From assembly GCA_030669525.1 (NCBI GenBank), contig DAOVDO010000027.1:1-9445 (forward strand): a stretch of 9,445 nucleotides of DNA, read 5' to 3'. Made by a program: the position numbers and the translations under genes. The stretch is from Dehalococcoidia bacterium. Its GTDB lineage: Bacteria; Chloroflexota; Dehalococcoidia; GIF9; AB-539-J10. The number at the start of each line of letters is the position of its first letter. Position 1 is the stretch's first letter. A model generated the notes under the pieces. That model was not told the DNA's origin. It did not search any database and saw only the letters and a program-made list of their open reading frames with translations. Positions 1 to 7,602 of the stretch are shown here, one piece after another.

Positions 1-135
1 TTTTTCTCTTCCTCCCTTCAGCCGATAAACTATGCTTATTACCTCAATCTTCCAGAGAATTACGATGATATATTAAAGACCAGCCAGGATAGGGAATGTG
101 AAATTAATGCCAAGTTAATCCTAAAAGAGGTCTAA
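1..135 (+). CDS. Possible 3' end of an unidentified plus-strand gene (partial)
   Basis: Frame 1 is open from the window edge to a TAA at 133-135, giving 44 codons. No in-frame ATG is visible, so any start lies outside the window. The peptide has an ordinary protein-like composition and ends in ...NAKLILKEV. I do not recognise a family. If real, the gene converges on proS. An open run of this length can arise by chance in about one frame in eight, so support is weak. A second open frame (frame 2, 125-268) begins just before this stop, which could mean a frameshifted remnant. Confidence 0.25.
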   Translation, partial: FFSSSLQPINYAYYLNLPENYDDILKTSQDRECEINAKLILKEV

Positions 136-301
136 TAAGCAGGAGGTAATTATTTTAGATGCAGAACCCACCAAGGGACAAGAGGTAATAAACCATTCGG
201 CTTTCTTTTTAAGTAGCACAAATCCCTGGATTACTTTTAAGAGCGAATGCTGCTTCTGGAGTTCCTAATACAGCAGGTGAAAAGGGAGGAAATGGCAACT
301 C
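136..301. other. Intergenic stretch downstream of proS, no confident gene
   Basis: Together with the doubtful frame at 1-135 this makes about 300 bases without a firm gene. A strong Shine-Dalgarno-like AGGAGG lies at 141-146 on the plus strand, but the nearest ATG (159) opens only nine codons. Frame 2 is open from 125 to 268, plus frame 3 from 213 to 305, and the minus strand from 301 to 209, all without a convincing start. A bulged imperfect inverted repeat around 211-236 (AAGT...AATCC / GGATTACTT) has TTTT on the plus side. I see no clear terminator for proS here. Confidence 0.4.
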
Positions 302-2023
302 CTAACTGGCTAATTGTCGGGCTGACTTTTCCCTCCACAGCCCCTTAATCTGAGCAGCTAAATTATCGAGAGGTAAAAGTTGAGCTTCCTTATCTGTACG
401 CCACTTTATTTCAATTTCCTGACTTTTAAGTGTGCGCGGACTCAGGGTCAACCTCAGAGGCATTCCAAGAAGATCAGCATCATTGAATTTAACCCCGGGC
501 GATTCATTGCGGTCATCGAAAAGAACTTCCACCCCTTTTTCTTCCAATGATTGATACACCTCTTTAGCCTCAGTGGCAACAGAGGGATTATCTAAATGCA
601 GAGGGCAAAGATGTACCTGATAGGGAGCAATCATTAGCGGCCAGATAATGCCTTTATCATCATGGCTTTGTTCTATCACTGCCGCCAAAAGGCGCCCTAA
701 TCCAATACCATAAGAACCCATAACCATAGGCTGGGATATACCATCCTGATTTAGAAAAAATGCTTCCATCTTTTCGCTGATAAAAGTGCCCAATTTAAAT
801 ATATGTCCCACCTCAATGCCACGAGTAGCCGTTAACGCACTTCCGCAACCGGGACACACATCGCCACCCCGAGCCAGAGCAATGTCAGCCATAAGGTCAA
901 CCTGAAAATCCCTGGGGTAATTGACATTCTTGAAGTGATACCCTCGTTTATTAGCTCCAGCAACAAAATTTGAGCCTAAAGTTATGGAGCCATCCGCAAC
1001 AACCCTGATATCTTTTAACCCCACGGGTGAGGCGAAGCCTGCTACTATACCTGTCTCACCCACCTCATCCTCGGAGGCTAACCGAAGTCCTGAACATTTC
1101 AATAGATTTCTCAACTTTGTCTCATTCACAACCAGGTCACCTCGAATCACAACGAAGACTAGCTCACCATCAACAGAATAAAACACAGTTTTAAGGGTTC
1201 GATTCAACGGCGCACCAACAAAAGCAGCTACTTCTTCCATGGTTTCTGCCCCTGGAGTATCTATTTCCTCCACAGGAAGCAGGGATTCGCTATTTGCTCT
1301 CGTCTTAACACCCTGAGCCTTTTCGGCATTGGCAGCGTAACCACACTCGGTACAATAAATAATTTCATCATCACCTGATTCAGCGATAACCATAAACTCA
1401 TGGGAGTCTTTGCCACCTATAGCACCGCTGTCGGCTTCCACCATTAAAGCGGGTAAGCTAAGGCAAGCGTAAATATTCTTGTAAGCCTGGCTCATTTTCT
1501 TATAGCTTTCATCCAGACCATCGTTATTAACATCAAAGCTATAAAGATCCTTCATAATAAACTCACGGACTCTCAATAATCCACCACGAGGACGAGGCTC
1601 ATCACGAAGTTTGGTCTGAATCTGATAAAGAAGCAATGGTAAATCACGATAGCTCTGCACATGTCTCCGTGCAAGGTCAGCAATAATTTCCTCATGAGTA
1701 GGTCCTAAAGCTAACTTATGCTGTTTGCGGTCAGTCAAGGTAAACAGAGATTGACCAAAGGAAGCACAGCGACCTGATTGTTGCCATAACTCAAAAGGCT
1801 GCAGCACCGGCAGCATCAATTCCTGACCACCAGCCTTATTCATTTCCTCTCTGATTATCTGCTCTATCTTCTTAAGCGCTCGCCAGCCAAAGGGCAAATA
1901 AGAATAGATTCCAGCAGCTACCTGGGCAATCATTCCGCTTCTAAGAAGAAGCTGATGACTTATGCTTTCCGCTTCTGCCGGTGCCTGTCTTAAAGTCTTG
2001 CCGAAAAGTTTCGAGTAACGCAT
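302..2023 (-). CDS. proS: Prolyl-tRNA synthetase, bacterial type with insertion domain
   Basis: This class II synthetase attaches proline to tRNA-Pro in the cytoplasm. The 573-residue length is that of the E. coli-type enzyme. Visible landmarks are the TxE-loop-like THEE (109-112), motif 2 (RDEPRPRGG, 140-148, followed by REFIMKD), motif 3 (MGSYGIGLGR, 435-444), an editing-type insertion domain at about 228-388, and a C-terminal anticodon-binding domain from about 470. Cysteine pairs C224/C227 and C390/C393 flank the insertion domain and could bind zinc (inference). The ATG is chosen because GGGAG lies 7 nt upstream. It starts 72 nt after ispG; that AT-rich gap could hold a weak internal promoter (TTGATT then TAATAG, 15 nt apart), but I would not call one. 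The stop is TAG, followed by 30 more open codons in frame. Confidence 0.97.
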   Translation of the reverse strand: MRYSKLFGKTLRQAPAEAESISHQLLLRSGMIAQVAAGIYSYLPFGWRALKKIEQIIREEMNKAGGQELMLPVLQPFELWQQSGRCASFGQSLFTLTDRKQHKLALGPTHEEIIADLARRHVQSYRDLPLLLYQIQTKLRDEPRPRGGLLRVREFIMKDLYSFDVNNDGLDESYKKMSQAYKNIYACLSLPALMVEADSGAIGGKDSHEFMVIAESGDDEIIYCTECGYAANAEKAQGVKTRANSESLLPVEEIDTPGAETMEEVAAFVGAPLNRTLKTVFYSVDGELVFVVIRGDLVVNETKLRNLLKCSGLRLASEDEVGETGIVAGFASPVGLKDIRVVADGSITLGSNFVAGANKRGYHFKNVNYPRDFQVDLMADIALARGGDVCPGCGSALTATRGIEVGHIFKLGTFISEKMEAFFLNQDGISQPMVMGSYGIGLGRLLAAVIEQSHDDKGIIWPLMIAPYQVHLCPLHLDNPSVATEAKEVYQSLEEKGVEVLFDDRNESPGVKFNDADLLGMPLRLTLSPRTLKSQEIEIKWRTDKEAQLLPLDNLAAQIKGLWREKSARQLAS

Positions 2024-2095
2024 TTTCTTGCTCCCAAAAGAAACTATTAATCATTTAAGTAACTAATCAAATTTTACCAATTCTTCCCCCGAAGC

Positions 2096-3142
2096 TCAGG
2101 CAACCTTGTTTATCTCTGTTATTAAAGCCTCCAACAGTTTTCCCCCAGTTACCGTTCTTACCACCTTCCCTTTCCTAAATATAATACCCTTACCCTTGCC
2201 ACCGGCAATACCCACATCAGCATCCCTGGCCTCTCCAGGACCATTAACCACACACCCCATTACTGCTACCTTGATAGGCTTGGTAATACCTTTAAGATAT
2301 TCACTCACAGCTTCAGCCAGGGCAACAACATCGACCTCAGCCCGACCACATGAAGGGCAGCTTACCAGAGTTGGTCCTCGCTGACGAAGTCCCAGGCTCT
2401 TTAAGATTTCATAAGCAGCAAAGACCTCTTCACAGGGATGGGCACTAAGTGAAACTCTTATGGTATCACCAATTCCCTGCTCAAGAAGTATACCAATGCC
2501 CACAGCACTTCTTATAATCCCTGTCTGGGGAGGCCCCGCTTCAGTGATACCCAAGTGTAAAGGATAGGGTATCTTGTTCGCAATCAGCCGATAAGCCTGA
2601 ACAGTAACAGGCACATCAAAGGCCTTCAGGGAAACTTTAATCAAATTGAAATCCAGGCTTTCCATAAGCTTTATCTGCTCCAACGCCATATCAACCATTC
2701 GCTCAGCTAAAGGAGCATCAGGTTCGAAATTCAAAGGCATGCTGCCAGCATTCACTCCAACACGAATTGGTATCTCTCTCTCCCTGGAAACAGTTACCAC
2801 TTTAATAATCTGCTCCCTCTGATGAATATTGCCCGGATTGATTCGTAGTCCATCCGCGCCAGCTTCTAAAGCAGCTAAAGCTAAACGGTAGTCAAAATGA
2901 ATATCGGCGATAACAGGCACGGAAACGCTTTTCTTTATGACTGAGATACTTTCCGCTGCTTCTTTATCTGGAACTGCCACTCGTACTATTTCGCACCCAC
3001 AGTCTTCTAGCTGCTTGATTTGATTCACGGTAGCAGGAATATCACGAGTGTCAGTTTTAGTCATGGACTGCACCGCAATGGGTGCATCACCACCAACTGT
3101 TACTTTACCAACTTTTAAAGGAACAGAAATCCGGCGAATCAT
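2096..3142 (-). CDS. ispG: 4-hydroxy-3-methylbut-2-en-1-yl diphosphate synthase (IspG/GcpE)
   Basis: IspG is the second-to-last enzyme of the MEP isoprenoid pathway and reductively converts MEcPP to HMBPP using a [4Fe-4S] cluster. At 348 residues this is the short bacterial form: a TIM-barrel N-terminal domain and a cluster-binding C-terminal domain. Seen directly are VQSMTKTDT (24-32), the cluster cysteines C262 and C265 in SCPSCGRAEVDV, C297 in GCVVNGPGEA, and E304, which corresponds to the fourth ligand known in the family. All key residues are intact. The ATG overlaps the rseP TGA as ATGA, a classic coupling arrangement, which fixes this start. It shares the pathway with dxr two genes upstream. 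Confidence 0.97.
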   Translation of the reverse strand: MIRRISVPLKVGKVTVGGDAPIAVQSMTKTDTRDIPATVNQIKQLEDCGCEIVRVAVPDKEAAESISVIKKSVSVPVIADIHFDYRLALAALEAGADGLRINPGNIHQREQIIKVVTVSREREIPIRVGVNAGSMPLNFEPDAPLAERMVDMALEQIKLMESLDFNLIKVSLKAFDVPVTVQAYRLIANKIPYPLHLGITEAGPPQTGIIRSAVGIGILLEQGIGDTIRVSLSAHPCEEVFAAYEILKSLGLRQRGPTLVSCPSCGRAEVDVVALAEAVSEYLKGITKPIKVAVMGCVVNGPGEARDADVGIAGGKGKGIIFRKGKVVRTVTGGKLLEALITEINKVA

Positions 3143-4455
3143 AATCCAAAACTCCTGCCCTCAATCAAGCGTAGTATATCATTGAAAGTTATCAGCACCA
3201 TCAGTGAAATCAAGAAAGCAGTACCTATAGTATATACCAAACGCACCGCATGACGAGATAGGCGTTTCCCGCGTCTGATACCTTCAATAAGCGCCACCAG
3301 CATTCCTCCCCCATCCAGAGGAGGAATAGGGAAGAAATTAAATAAACCAATACCCAAACTAATAATGCCAGCCATAAATAGCACATTGCTGAACCCAAAT
3401 GATTTTACTGCCTCCACAACTAACTGGCCCGCACCTATTGGTCCCACGAGCGCCTTGCCCGGGTCTTCTTTAATCAGTGGAATGGAAGCCACCAGCATCT
3501 GAGGCATATGGATAATGAAGCTACCTCCCAGATAAATCGCCTTCCCTATAGAAAGTCGCTCATCCTCGATATGAATTCCTTTTACCCAACTCAGTTCAGC
3601 GCCCATAATCTGCTGCATAGTACCAGATTCCTTAACCAGCTTGGTTGTAACTACCTCCTCTCCTCTCAATAAAACTAGTTGCGCTTCCCGTTCGTCTGCA
3701 ACATGATTCAACGCCTCAGACATACTTTCGCTATTATATACTGCTTGCCCATTGACACTTACGATGGTGTCCCCGGCCAAAATACCTGCATTATATGCTT
3801 CTGACCCCTCCTCAACCTTGCTTACTATATTCCAGCACAGTACTATACCTATTGCCCGCCTCTCCAATAAAGGATCATACCGTGGCTTAATACTGGTTTT
3901 TTGCTGAGTGTCATCCCTCTGTAAGACAAAAGTTATCTCTTCTCCTTCCTCACACGAATCTATTATGCGCTGTACACCTCCCCATGTGTAAACACGCTCT
4001 TCATTTATCTCCAGGATGACATCCCCAGGCTCCATTCCTGCATTCTCTGCTGGTGAACCAACTCTCACAGAGTGCACCATAACCCCATCGCCAGCTATAA
4101 CACCCGCAGGCAGCATAAAAAAGGCACTGAGCAGGATAAAAGCTAGAAAAATGTTGGCTACTGGGCCTGCTGCATAGATTCCCAACCTCCTCCAGGGGCC
4201 CTGACTGGCAATGCTCCCGGACACCGTAGGGTCATCTTCCCCGATACTCTTGACGAAGGCTCCCACTGGTATAGCATTGATTGAATACAGAGTATCGCCC
4301 CACTTAATACTAAAAAGCCGCGGTGGATACCCCAGACCAAATTCCTCTACCTTTACCCCAGCACGCCTGGCAGTAATGAAATGCCCCAGCTCATGAATAG
4401 AAGTCACGACAAATAGAGTCACAACGAAAAGAATAATAATTATAGCAATGTTCAT
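3139..4455 (-). CDS. rseP: Site-2 intramembrane zinc metalloprotease (RseP/MmpA family), two PDZ domains
   Basis: The family cleaves substrates inside the membrane: anti-sigma factors and, in several bacteria, leftover signal peptides. From the ATG at 4455 the protein has 438 residues. It shows an N-terminal membrane segment carrying the zinc site HELGH (21-25), a second membrane stretch near 88-120, PDZ-like domains at about 122-190 and 205-270, and the C-terminal motif NFFPIPPLDGG (373-383), whose Asp is the third zinc ligand, followed by a last membrane helix. An upstream GTG at 4464 is possible, but GAGGGG abuts it with no spacing, whereas it lies 8 nt before the ATG. The ATG overlaps the dxr stop by one base (TAATG). 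No candidate substrate or sigma factor gene is present nearby, so its target cannot be inferred. Confidence 0.95.
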   Translation of the reverse strand: MNIAIIIILFVVTLFVVTSIHELGHFITARRAGVKVEEFGLGYPPRLFSIKWGDTLYSINAIPVGAFVKSIGEDDPTVSGSIASQGPWRRLGIYAAGPVANIFLAFILLSAFFMLPAGVIAGDGVMVHSVRVGSPAENAGMEPGDVILEINEERVYTWGGVQRIIDSCEEGEEITFVLQRDDTQQKTSIKPRYDPLLERRAIGIVLCWNIVSKVEEGSEAYNAGILAGDTIVSVNGQAVYNSESMSEALNHVADEREAQLVLLRGEEVVTTKLVKESGTMQQIMGAELSWVKGIHIEDERLSIGKAIYLGGSFIIHMPQMLVASIPLIKEDPGKALVGPIGAGQLVVEAVKSFGFSNVLFMAGIISLGIGLFNFFPIPPLDGGGMLVALIEGIRRGKRLSRHAVRLVYTIGTAFLISLMVLITFNDILRLIEGRSFGL

Positions 4456-5600
4456 TACTTGCACCCCTCACGTGAACGGGGATAGAGGTGCTCAATATAT
4501 CCTCTTGCCCAAGCATCAGCCTTTAAAATTTCATCCACGGTGGGATTGCTTATACCTTGGTGTACTTGCAAAGCGTCTTCTATCAATGGAGCGATATCAA
4601 GGAAACCGATTTTTTTTGATAGAAAAAGCTGCACGGCAATTTCATCAGCAGCGCAAAGCACCGCCGGATAAGTCCCACCATACCTACCAGCATCCAACGC
4701 TAGCTCGAAACATGGAAACCTGCTCTTCTCTACTGGTTCGAAATTCAGACAACGGACCTTGCTTAAATCCAGACTCGGTAACTTCAAATTTAGTAAACGC
4801 TCAGGATAACAAAGCGCGTACTGGATAGGCAAGCGCATATCGGGAAAACTAAGCTGAGCTTTTACTGCACCATCTATAAACTCTATCATAGAATGAACAA
4901 TACACTGTGGATGAATTAATACATCAATTTTCTCAAAGGGAATATTAAAAAGCCAATGCGCTTCGATAACTTCCAGCCCTTTGTTTAAAAGCGTTGCTGA
5001 ATCAACAGTGATTTTTCTTCCCATTTTCCATGTGGGGTGATGGAGAGCTTGCTTCACCGTTACCTCGCTTAACTCAGATAAGGAATAGCCATAAAATGGT
5101 CCACCAGAAGCAGTTAAGAAAATTCTCTTCGGTTTACTTCGTTCTCCCTGAAGACATTGCCAGATAGCGCTATGCTCGCTATCAACGGGTATTATCTGGG
5201 CCCGGTGACATTTTGCTTCCTGAATGATTATTTCACCTGCCATCACCAATACTTCCTTATTCGCCAGAGCAACAGTTTTCCCCTCTCTTAAAGCTGCCAA
5301 TGTTGGCTCTAATCCTGCTTTGCCTGAGGTAGCCACGAGAACTAAATCTACCTCTGGATGGCAAGCAATTTGTTCCATAGACAAGAATTCATGCTTACAG
5401 GAAAAGTCAGGCTTAACCGAGGAATAAAACATCACAGGTTGAAATTCACTGATTTGTTTTTCCAGTAGCCTGAGGTTTGCACCTCCAGCTAAACCTATTA
5501 CGCGAAATTTGGCAGTGAGCGCACGGATGACATCCAGTGTTTGTTGACCTATTGAACCTGTTGATCCCAGGATAGCTATTCTTTTTATGCCACTATCCAT
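4455..5600 (-). CDS. dxr: 1-deoxy-D-xylulose 5-phosphate reductoisomerase
   Basis: Dxr converts DXP to 2-C-methyl-D-erythritol 4-phosphate with NADPH and a divalent metal, the first committed step of the MEP pathway. The 381 residues are a usual length. Seen are the NADPH-binding GSTGSIGQQT (12-21), LANKEVLVMAGE (112-123), metal ligands D140 and E142 in PVDSEHSAIW and E210 in NKGLEVIEAH, the TASGGPF loop (163-169), and HPQCIVHSMIEF (230-241), typical of the catalytic region. No key residue is missing. The ATG at 5600 lies inside the end of cdsA (16-nt overlap) and lacks a clear Shine-Dalgarno, so initiation probably depends on translation of cdsA. The TAA overlaps the ATG of rseP. Confidence 0.97.
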   Translation of the reverse strand: MDSGIKRIAILGSTGSIGQQTLDVIRALTAKFRVIGLAGGANLRLLEKQISEFQPVMFYSSVKPDFSCKHEFLSMEQIACHPEVDLVLVATSGKAGLEPTLAALREGKTVALANKEVLVMAGEIIIQEAKCHRAQIIPVDSEHSAIWQCLQGERSKPKRIFLTASGGPFYGYSLSELSEVTVKQALHHPTWKMGRKITVDSATLLNKGLEVIEAHWLFNIPFEKIDVLIHPQCIVHSMIEFIDGAVKAQLSFPDMRLPIQYALCYPERLLNLKLPSLDLSKVRCLNFEPVEKSRFPCFELALDAGRYGGTYPAVLCAADEIAVQLFLSKKIGFLDIAPLIEDALQVHQGISNPTVDEILKADAWARGYIEHLYPRSREGCK

Positions 5601-6394
5601 AACGCGTAATAGTATACCATTGCCCCAACAAATATGAGGCTGTCGAAACGGTCAAGAACACCACCATGTCCCGGCAGCAAATTGCCTGACTCTTTCACTC
5701 CTATGTTACGCTTAAGCAACGATTCAACCAGGTCACCAAGTTGGGCAAAGATACCAATTAGACCACCGACGAGTATAACCTGCCAGTATTCAAGAGTGGA
5801 GTAAGAAAAGAGAATTGGAATCTGGTATATTATTATAGAGACCACAATTGCACTCAATATACCACCCAAGGCTCCTTCTTTGGTTTTACCAGGGCTTATA
5901 GCTAAGGCTAACGGACGTTTACCCCACGCCCTCCCTACAAAGAAGGCACCGGTATCATTAGCAAAAGTGCTGAACATAGCCAGGTAGACCCAACTCGTTC
6001 CATCTTCCAAGGTTCGTAGGTTTATCCAGTAGCTGAGCATCCACCCTACATAAACCACACCTGCCAGCATCCATGCCCAGTTATGAAAAGCTTTTTCCCT
6101 CGGCGAGTAGAACAATAGCCAGATTAAAGAGACCACCACAGCAAACGCCATAATTGTAGGTAATATATTTGTGCCTTTGTAATGAGGACTCAGCGCAATC
6201 GCTAACGACCATAGCAGACCAAAATAAGTCAGAGGACACCTTTTATCGAATTCTTCAGCCATGCGTAAGAACTCGAAGGTTCCAATTAACACAACTACGG
6301 CTAAGAGAATACTAAACCAGAGGGCACTAAACCACACAAGTATAATAAGGAGAGGTATAAATATAGCTGCGGTGATAACTCTTTGCTTGAGCAT
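5585..6394 (-). CDS. cdsA: Phosphatidate cytidylyltransferase (CDP-diacylglycerol synthase)
   Basis: CdsA makes CDP-diacylglycerol from CTP and phosphatidic acid at the membrane, the branch point of bacterial phospholipid synthesis. The 269-residue protein is very hydrophobic, with roughly eight membrane segments. Seen are ANDTGAFFVGRAWGKRPLA (145-163), SPGKTKEGALGG (167-178) and the C-terminal family signature from S225: SLLKR, then K234-E235, then LPGHGGVLDRFDS (239-251). The signature normally has KD; here the second residue is Glu (codon GAG). The ATG at 6394 has only a weak AGG upstream. It lies 107 nt after frr, where uppS usually sits, and may have its own promoter. Its stop lies inside dxr. 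Confidence 0.95.
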   Translation of the reverse strand: MLKQRVITAAIFIPLLIILVWFSALWFSILLAVVVLIGTFEFLRMAEEFDKRCPLTYFGLLWSLAIALSPHYKGTNILPTIMAFAVVVSLIWLLFYSPREKAFHNWAWMLAGVVYVGWMLSYWINLRTLEDGTSWVYLAMFSTFANDTGAFFVGRAWGKRPLALAISPGKTKEGALGGILSAIVVSIIIYQIPILFSYSTLEYWQVILVGGLIGIFAQLGDLVESLLKRNIGVKESGNLLPGHGGVLDRFDSLIFVGAMVYYYALWIVA

Positions 6395-6434
6395 AAGCCT
6401 ATTTTACCAGCTTTTAAGCTGTTACAGGCTAAAT

Positions 6435-6464
6435 ATTATGCTTAGGATTGGATATTGAATCCAA
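6435..6464 (-). promoter_or_regulatory. Possible promoter for cdsA
   Basis: Reading the minus strand, CATAAT (6440-6435, five of six matches to the -10 consensus) lies 18 nt after TTGGAT (6464-6459, three of six matches to the -35 consensus). This predicts a start near 6428 and a 5' leader of about 34 nt before cdsA. The same bases can form a 6-bp hairpin, TTGGAT/ATCCAA with a 5-nt loop (6448-6464). The call depends on consensus matching only. Confidence 0.3.
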
Positions 6465-6489
6465 AAAGTCAGGGTTTTAAAGCCCCCTG
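6463..6489 (-). terminator. Weak rho-independent terminator after frr
   Basis: Starting 12 nt past the frr stop, the minus strand has CAGGG (6489-6485), a 10-nt loop and CCCTG (6474-6470), then AC and five T residues (6467-6463). The stem is short (5 bp) and the T tract modest, so it would at best terminate in part. Its place at the end of frr, before a possible promoter, supports the reading. Confidence 0.4.
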
Positions 6490-6501
6490 TAAGTTTTAAG
6501 G

Positions 6502-7059
6502 TTATATTTCCCTTATTTCCTTTTCCTTCTTCTGCCCTACTTCAGTAGCTTTATCCACGAAACTATCATTAATCTCATCGACACGCTTGACAGCGCTCTT
6601 AAGTTCGTCTTGTGATATTTCCTTGCTTTTCTCCATATCCCTTAGCTTTCCGATGAAATCACGTCTTGTATTGCGTAACACCACACGCCGCTCCTCTACC
6701 TTTTTAGACACTACCTTTGCCAACTCAATGCGACGTTCCTCACTAAGAGGCGGAATGACCATTCTAATTACGCTACCATCATTCACAGGATTAATGCCAA
6801 TGTCAGACTTAAGAACAGCCTTTTCAACGCTGCGTAATGAACTACGCTCCCAGGGCTGAATGACAATTAAATTAGCTTCAGGGGTAGAAATTGCAGCGAT
6901 CTGATGAAGCTGAACAGGAACACCATGATAATCAACCATAATGTTTTCGACTATAGCTGGGTTAGCTCGTCCAGTACGGATAGCATCTAATTCCCTCCCT
7001 AAACCATCGACAGTTTTTTGCATCTTCAGGTTTAGTTCGAGGAGTATCCTATCTACCAT
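6502..7059 (-). CDS. frr: Ribosome recycling factor
   Basis: RRF works with EF-G to split post-termination ribosomes so that subunits can be reused. The 185 residues match the usual length. Seen are RTGRANP (28-34) with the following VENIMVDYHG, IQPWERSSL (67-75) and the domain II to domain I return NPVNDGSVIRMVIPPLSEERR (in pieces: NPVNDG at 90-95, IPPLSEERR at 102-110). A charged helical C-terminal arm completes the three-helix bundle of domain I. The ATG is preceded by GAAGG at 6 nt. It follows tsf by 35 nt; pyrH, normally between the two, is absent. A terminator-like hairpin follows the stop. Confidence 0.97.
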   Translation of the reverse strand: MVDRILLELNLKMQKTVDGLGRELDAIRTGRANPAIVENIMVDYHGVPVQLHQIAAISTPEANLIVIQPWERSSLRSVEKAVLKSDIGINPVNDGSVIRMVIPPLSEERRIELAKVVSKKVEERRVVLRNTRRDFIGKLRDMEKSKEISQDELKSAVKRVDEINDSFVDKATEVGQKKEKEIREI

Positions 7060-7094
7060 AAGCAGCCTTCAGTAAGGATAATGAATATTGATAG

Positions 7095-7598
7095 CTAGCA
7101 GCCCAGTTCGAATCTGCTGAACCTTCGTACCTTGATATTTTCTCCCACTCTGGCTATTGCTTCAGTAACAATTTCGCCCACCGTTTTGCTGGGCTCTTTG
7201 ATAAAGAGTTGAAGCATAAGACAAACTTCCTGGGGTTCTAATTCTGCATCTGGTGGTATTTCTTCAGGGGTGATAAATTGTGGTGACGCAGCAGCCACTT
7301 GCATCGCCAAATCATGAGCAAGCTGCTTAAACACGTCAGTGCGAGCTACAAAGTCGGTCTCACAATTCACCTCCACCATTGCACCCACCTGTCCCGTATG
7401 ATGGACATACGCCTTAATTACTCCTTCGCCCACAATGCGCCCTGCCTTCTTTTCAGCAATCGCCAATCCACGAAGTCTTAGCTCCCTGATTGCTTTTCCT
7501 ATATCTCCAGCCGACTCCAGCAAGGCATTCTTGCACTCAAGCACACCAGCATTAGTTCTTCCTCTTACTTCTTTTATAGCTTCCGTTGACACTTCCAT
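7095..7598 (-). CDS. tsf: Elongation factor Ts, short form
   Basis: EF-Ts exchanges GDP for GTP on EF-Tu. The start is placed at the ATG 7598, giving 167 residues, because GAGGAG lies 10 nt upstream and family homology begins at MEVSTEAIKEVRGRTNAG. The frame is open for 16 codons further upstream, but those codons overlap rpsB and do not resemble EF-Ts. Seen are the N-terminal UBA-like domain with RTNAGVLECKNAL (14-26), the core motif VEVNCETDFVARTD (75-88), and the C-terminal GENIKVRRFSRFELG (152-166). The middle between about 105 and 130 is much shorter than in many homologues, and the second core subdomain of E. coli EF-Ts (283 aa) is missing, as in other short forms. It starts 4 nt after the rpsB stop. 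Confidence 0.95.
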   Translation of the reverse strand: MEVSTEAIKEVRGRTNAGVLECKNALLESAGDIGKAIRELRLRGLAIAEKKAGRIVGEGVIKAYVHHTGQVGAMVEVNCETDFVARTDVFKQLAHDLAMQVAAASPQFITPEEIPPDAELEPQEVCLMLQLFIKEPSKTVGEIVTEAIARVGENIKVRRFSRFELGC

Positions 7599-7602
7599 CA
7601 GA

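Noticed and set aside
141..190. AGGAGG followed by an ATG and a 9-codon frame as a leader peptide, with similar GAGGTAAT copies at 143 and 183
   Set aside because: No gene follows on the plus strand that it could regulate, and the repeats are only 8 nt.
4456..4464. GTG at 4464 as the start of rseP
   Set aside because: The Shine-Dalgarno-like GAGGGG runs directly into this GTG with no spacing, while it is well placed 8 nt before the ATG at 4455, which also overlaps the dxr stop.
4448..4828. Plus-strand open frame of 126 codons
   Set aside because: It lies opposite the 3' end of dxr, whose coding sense is certain, and its translation resembles no protein. It is a shadow.
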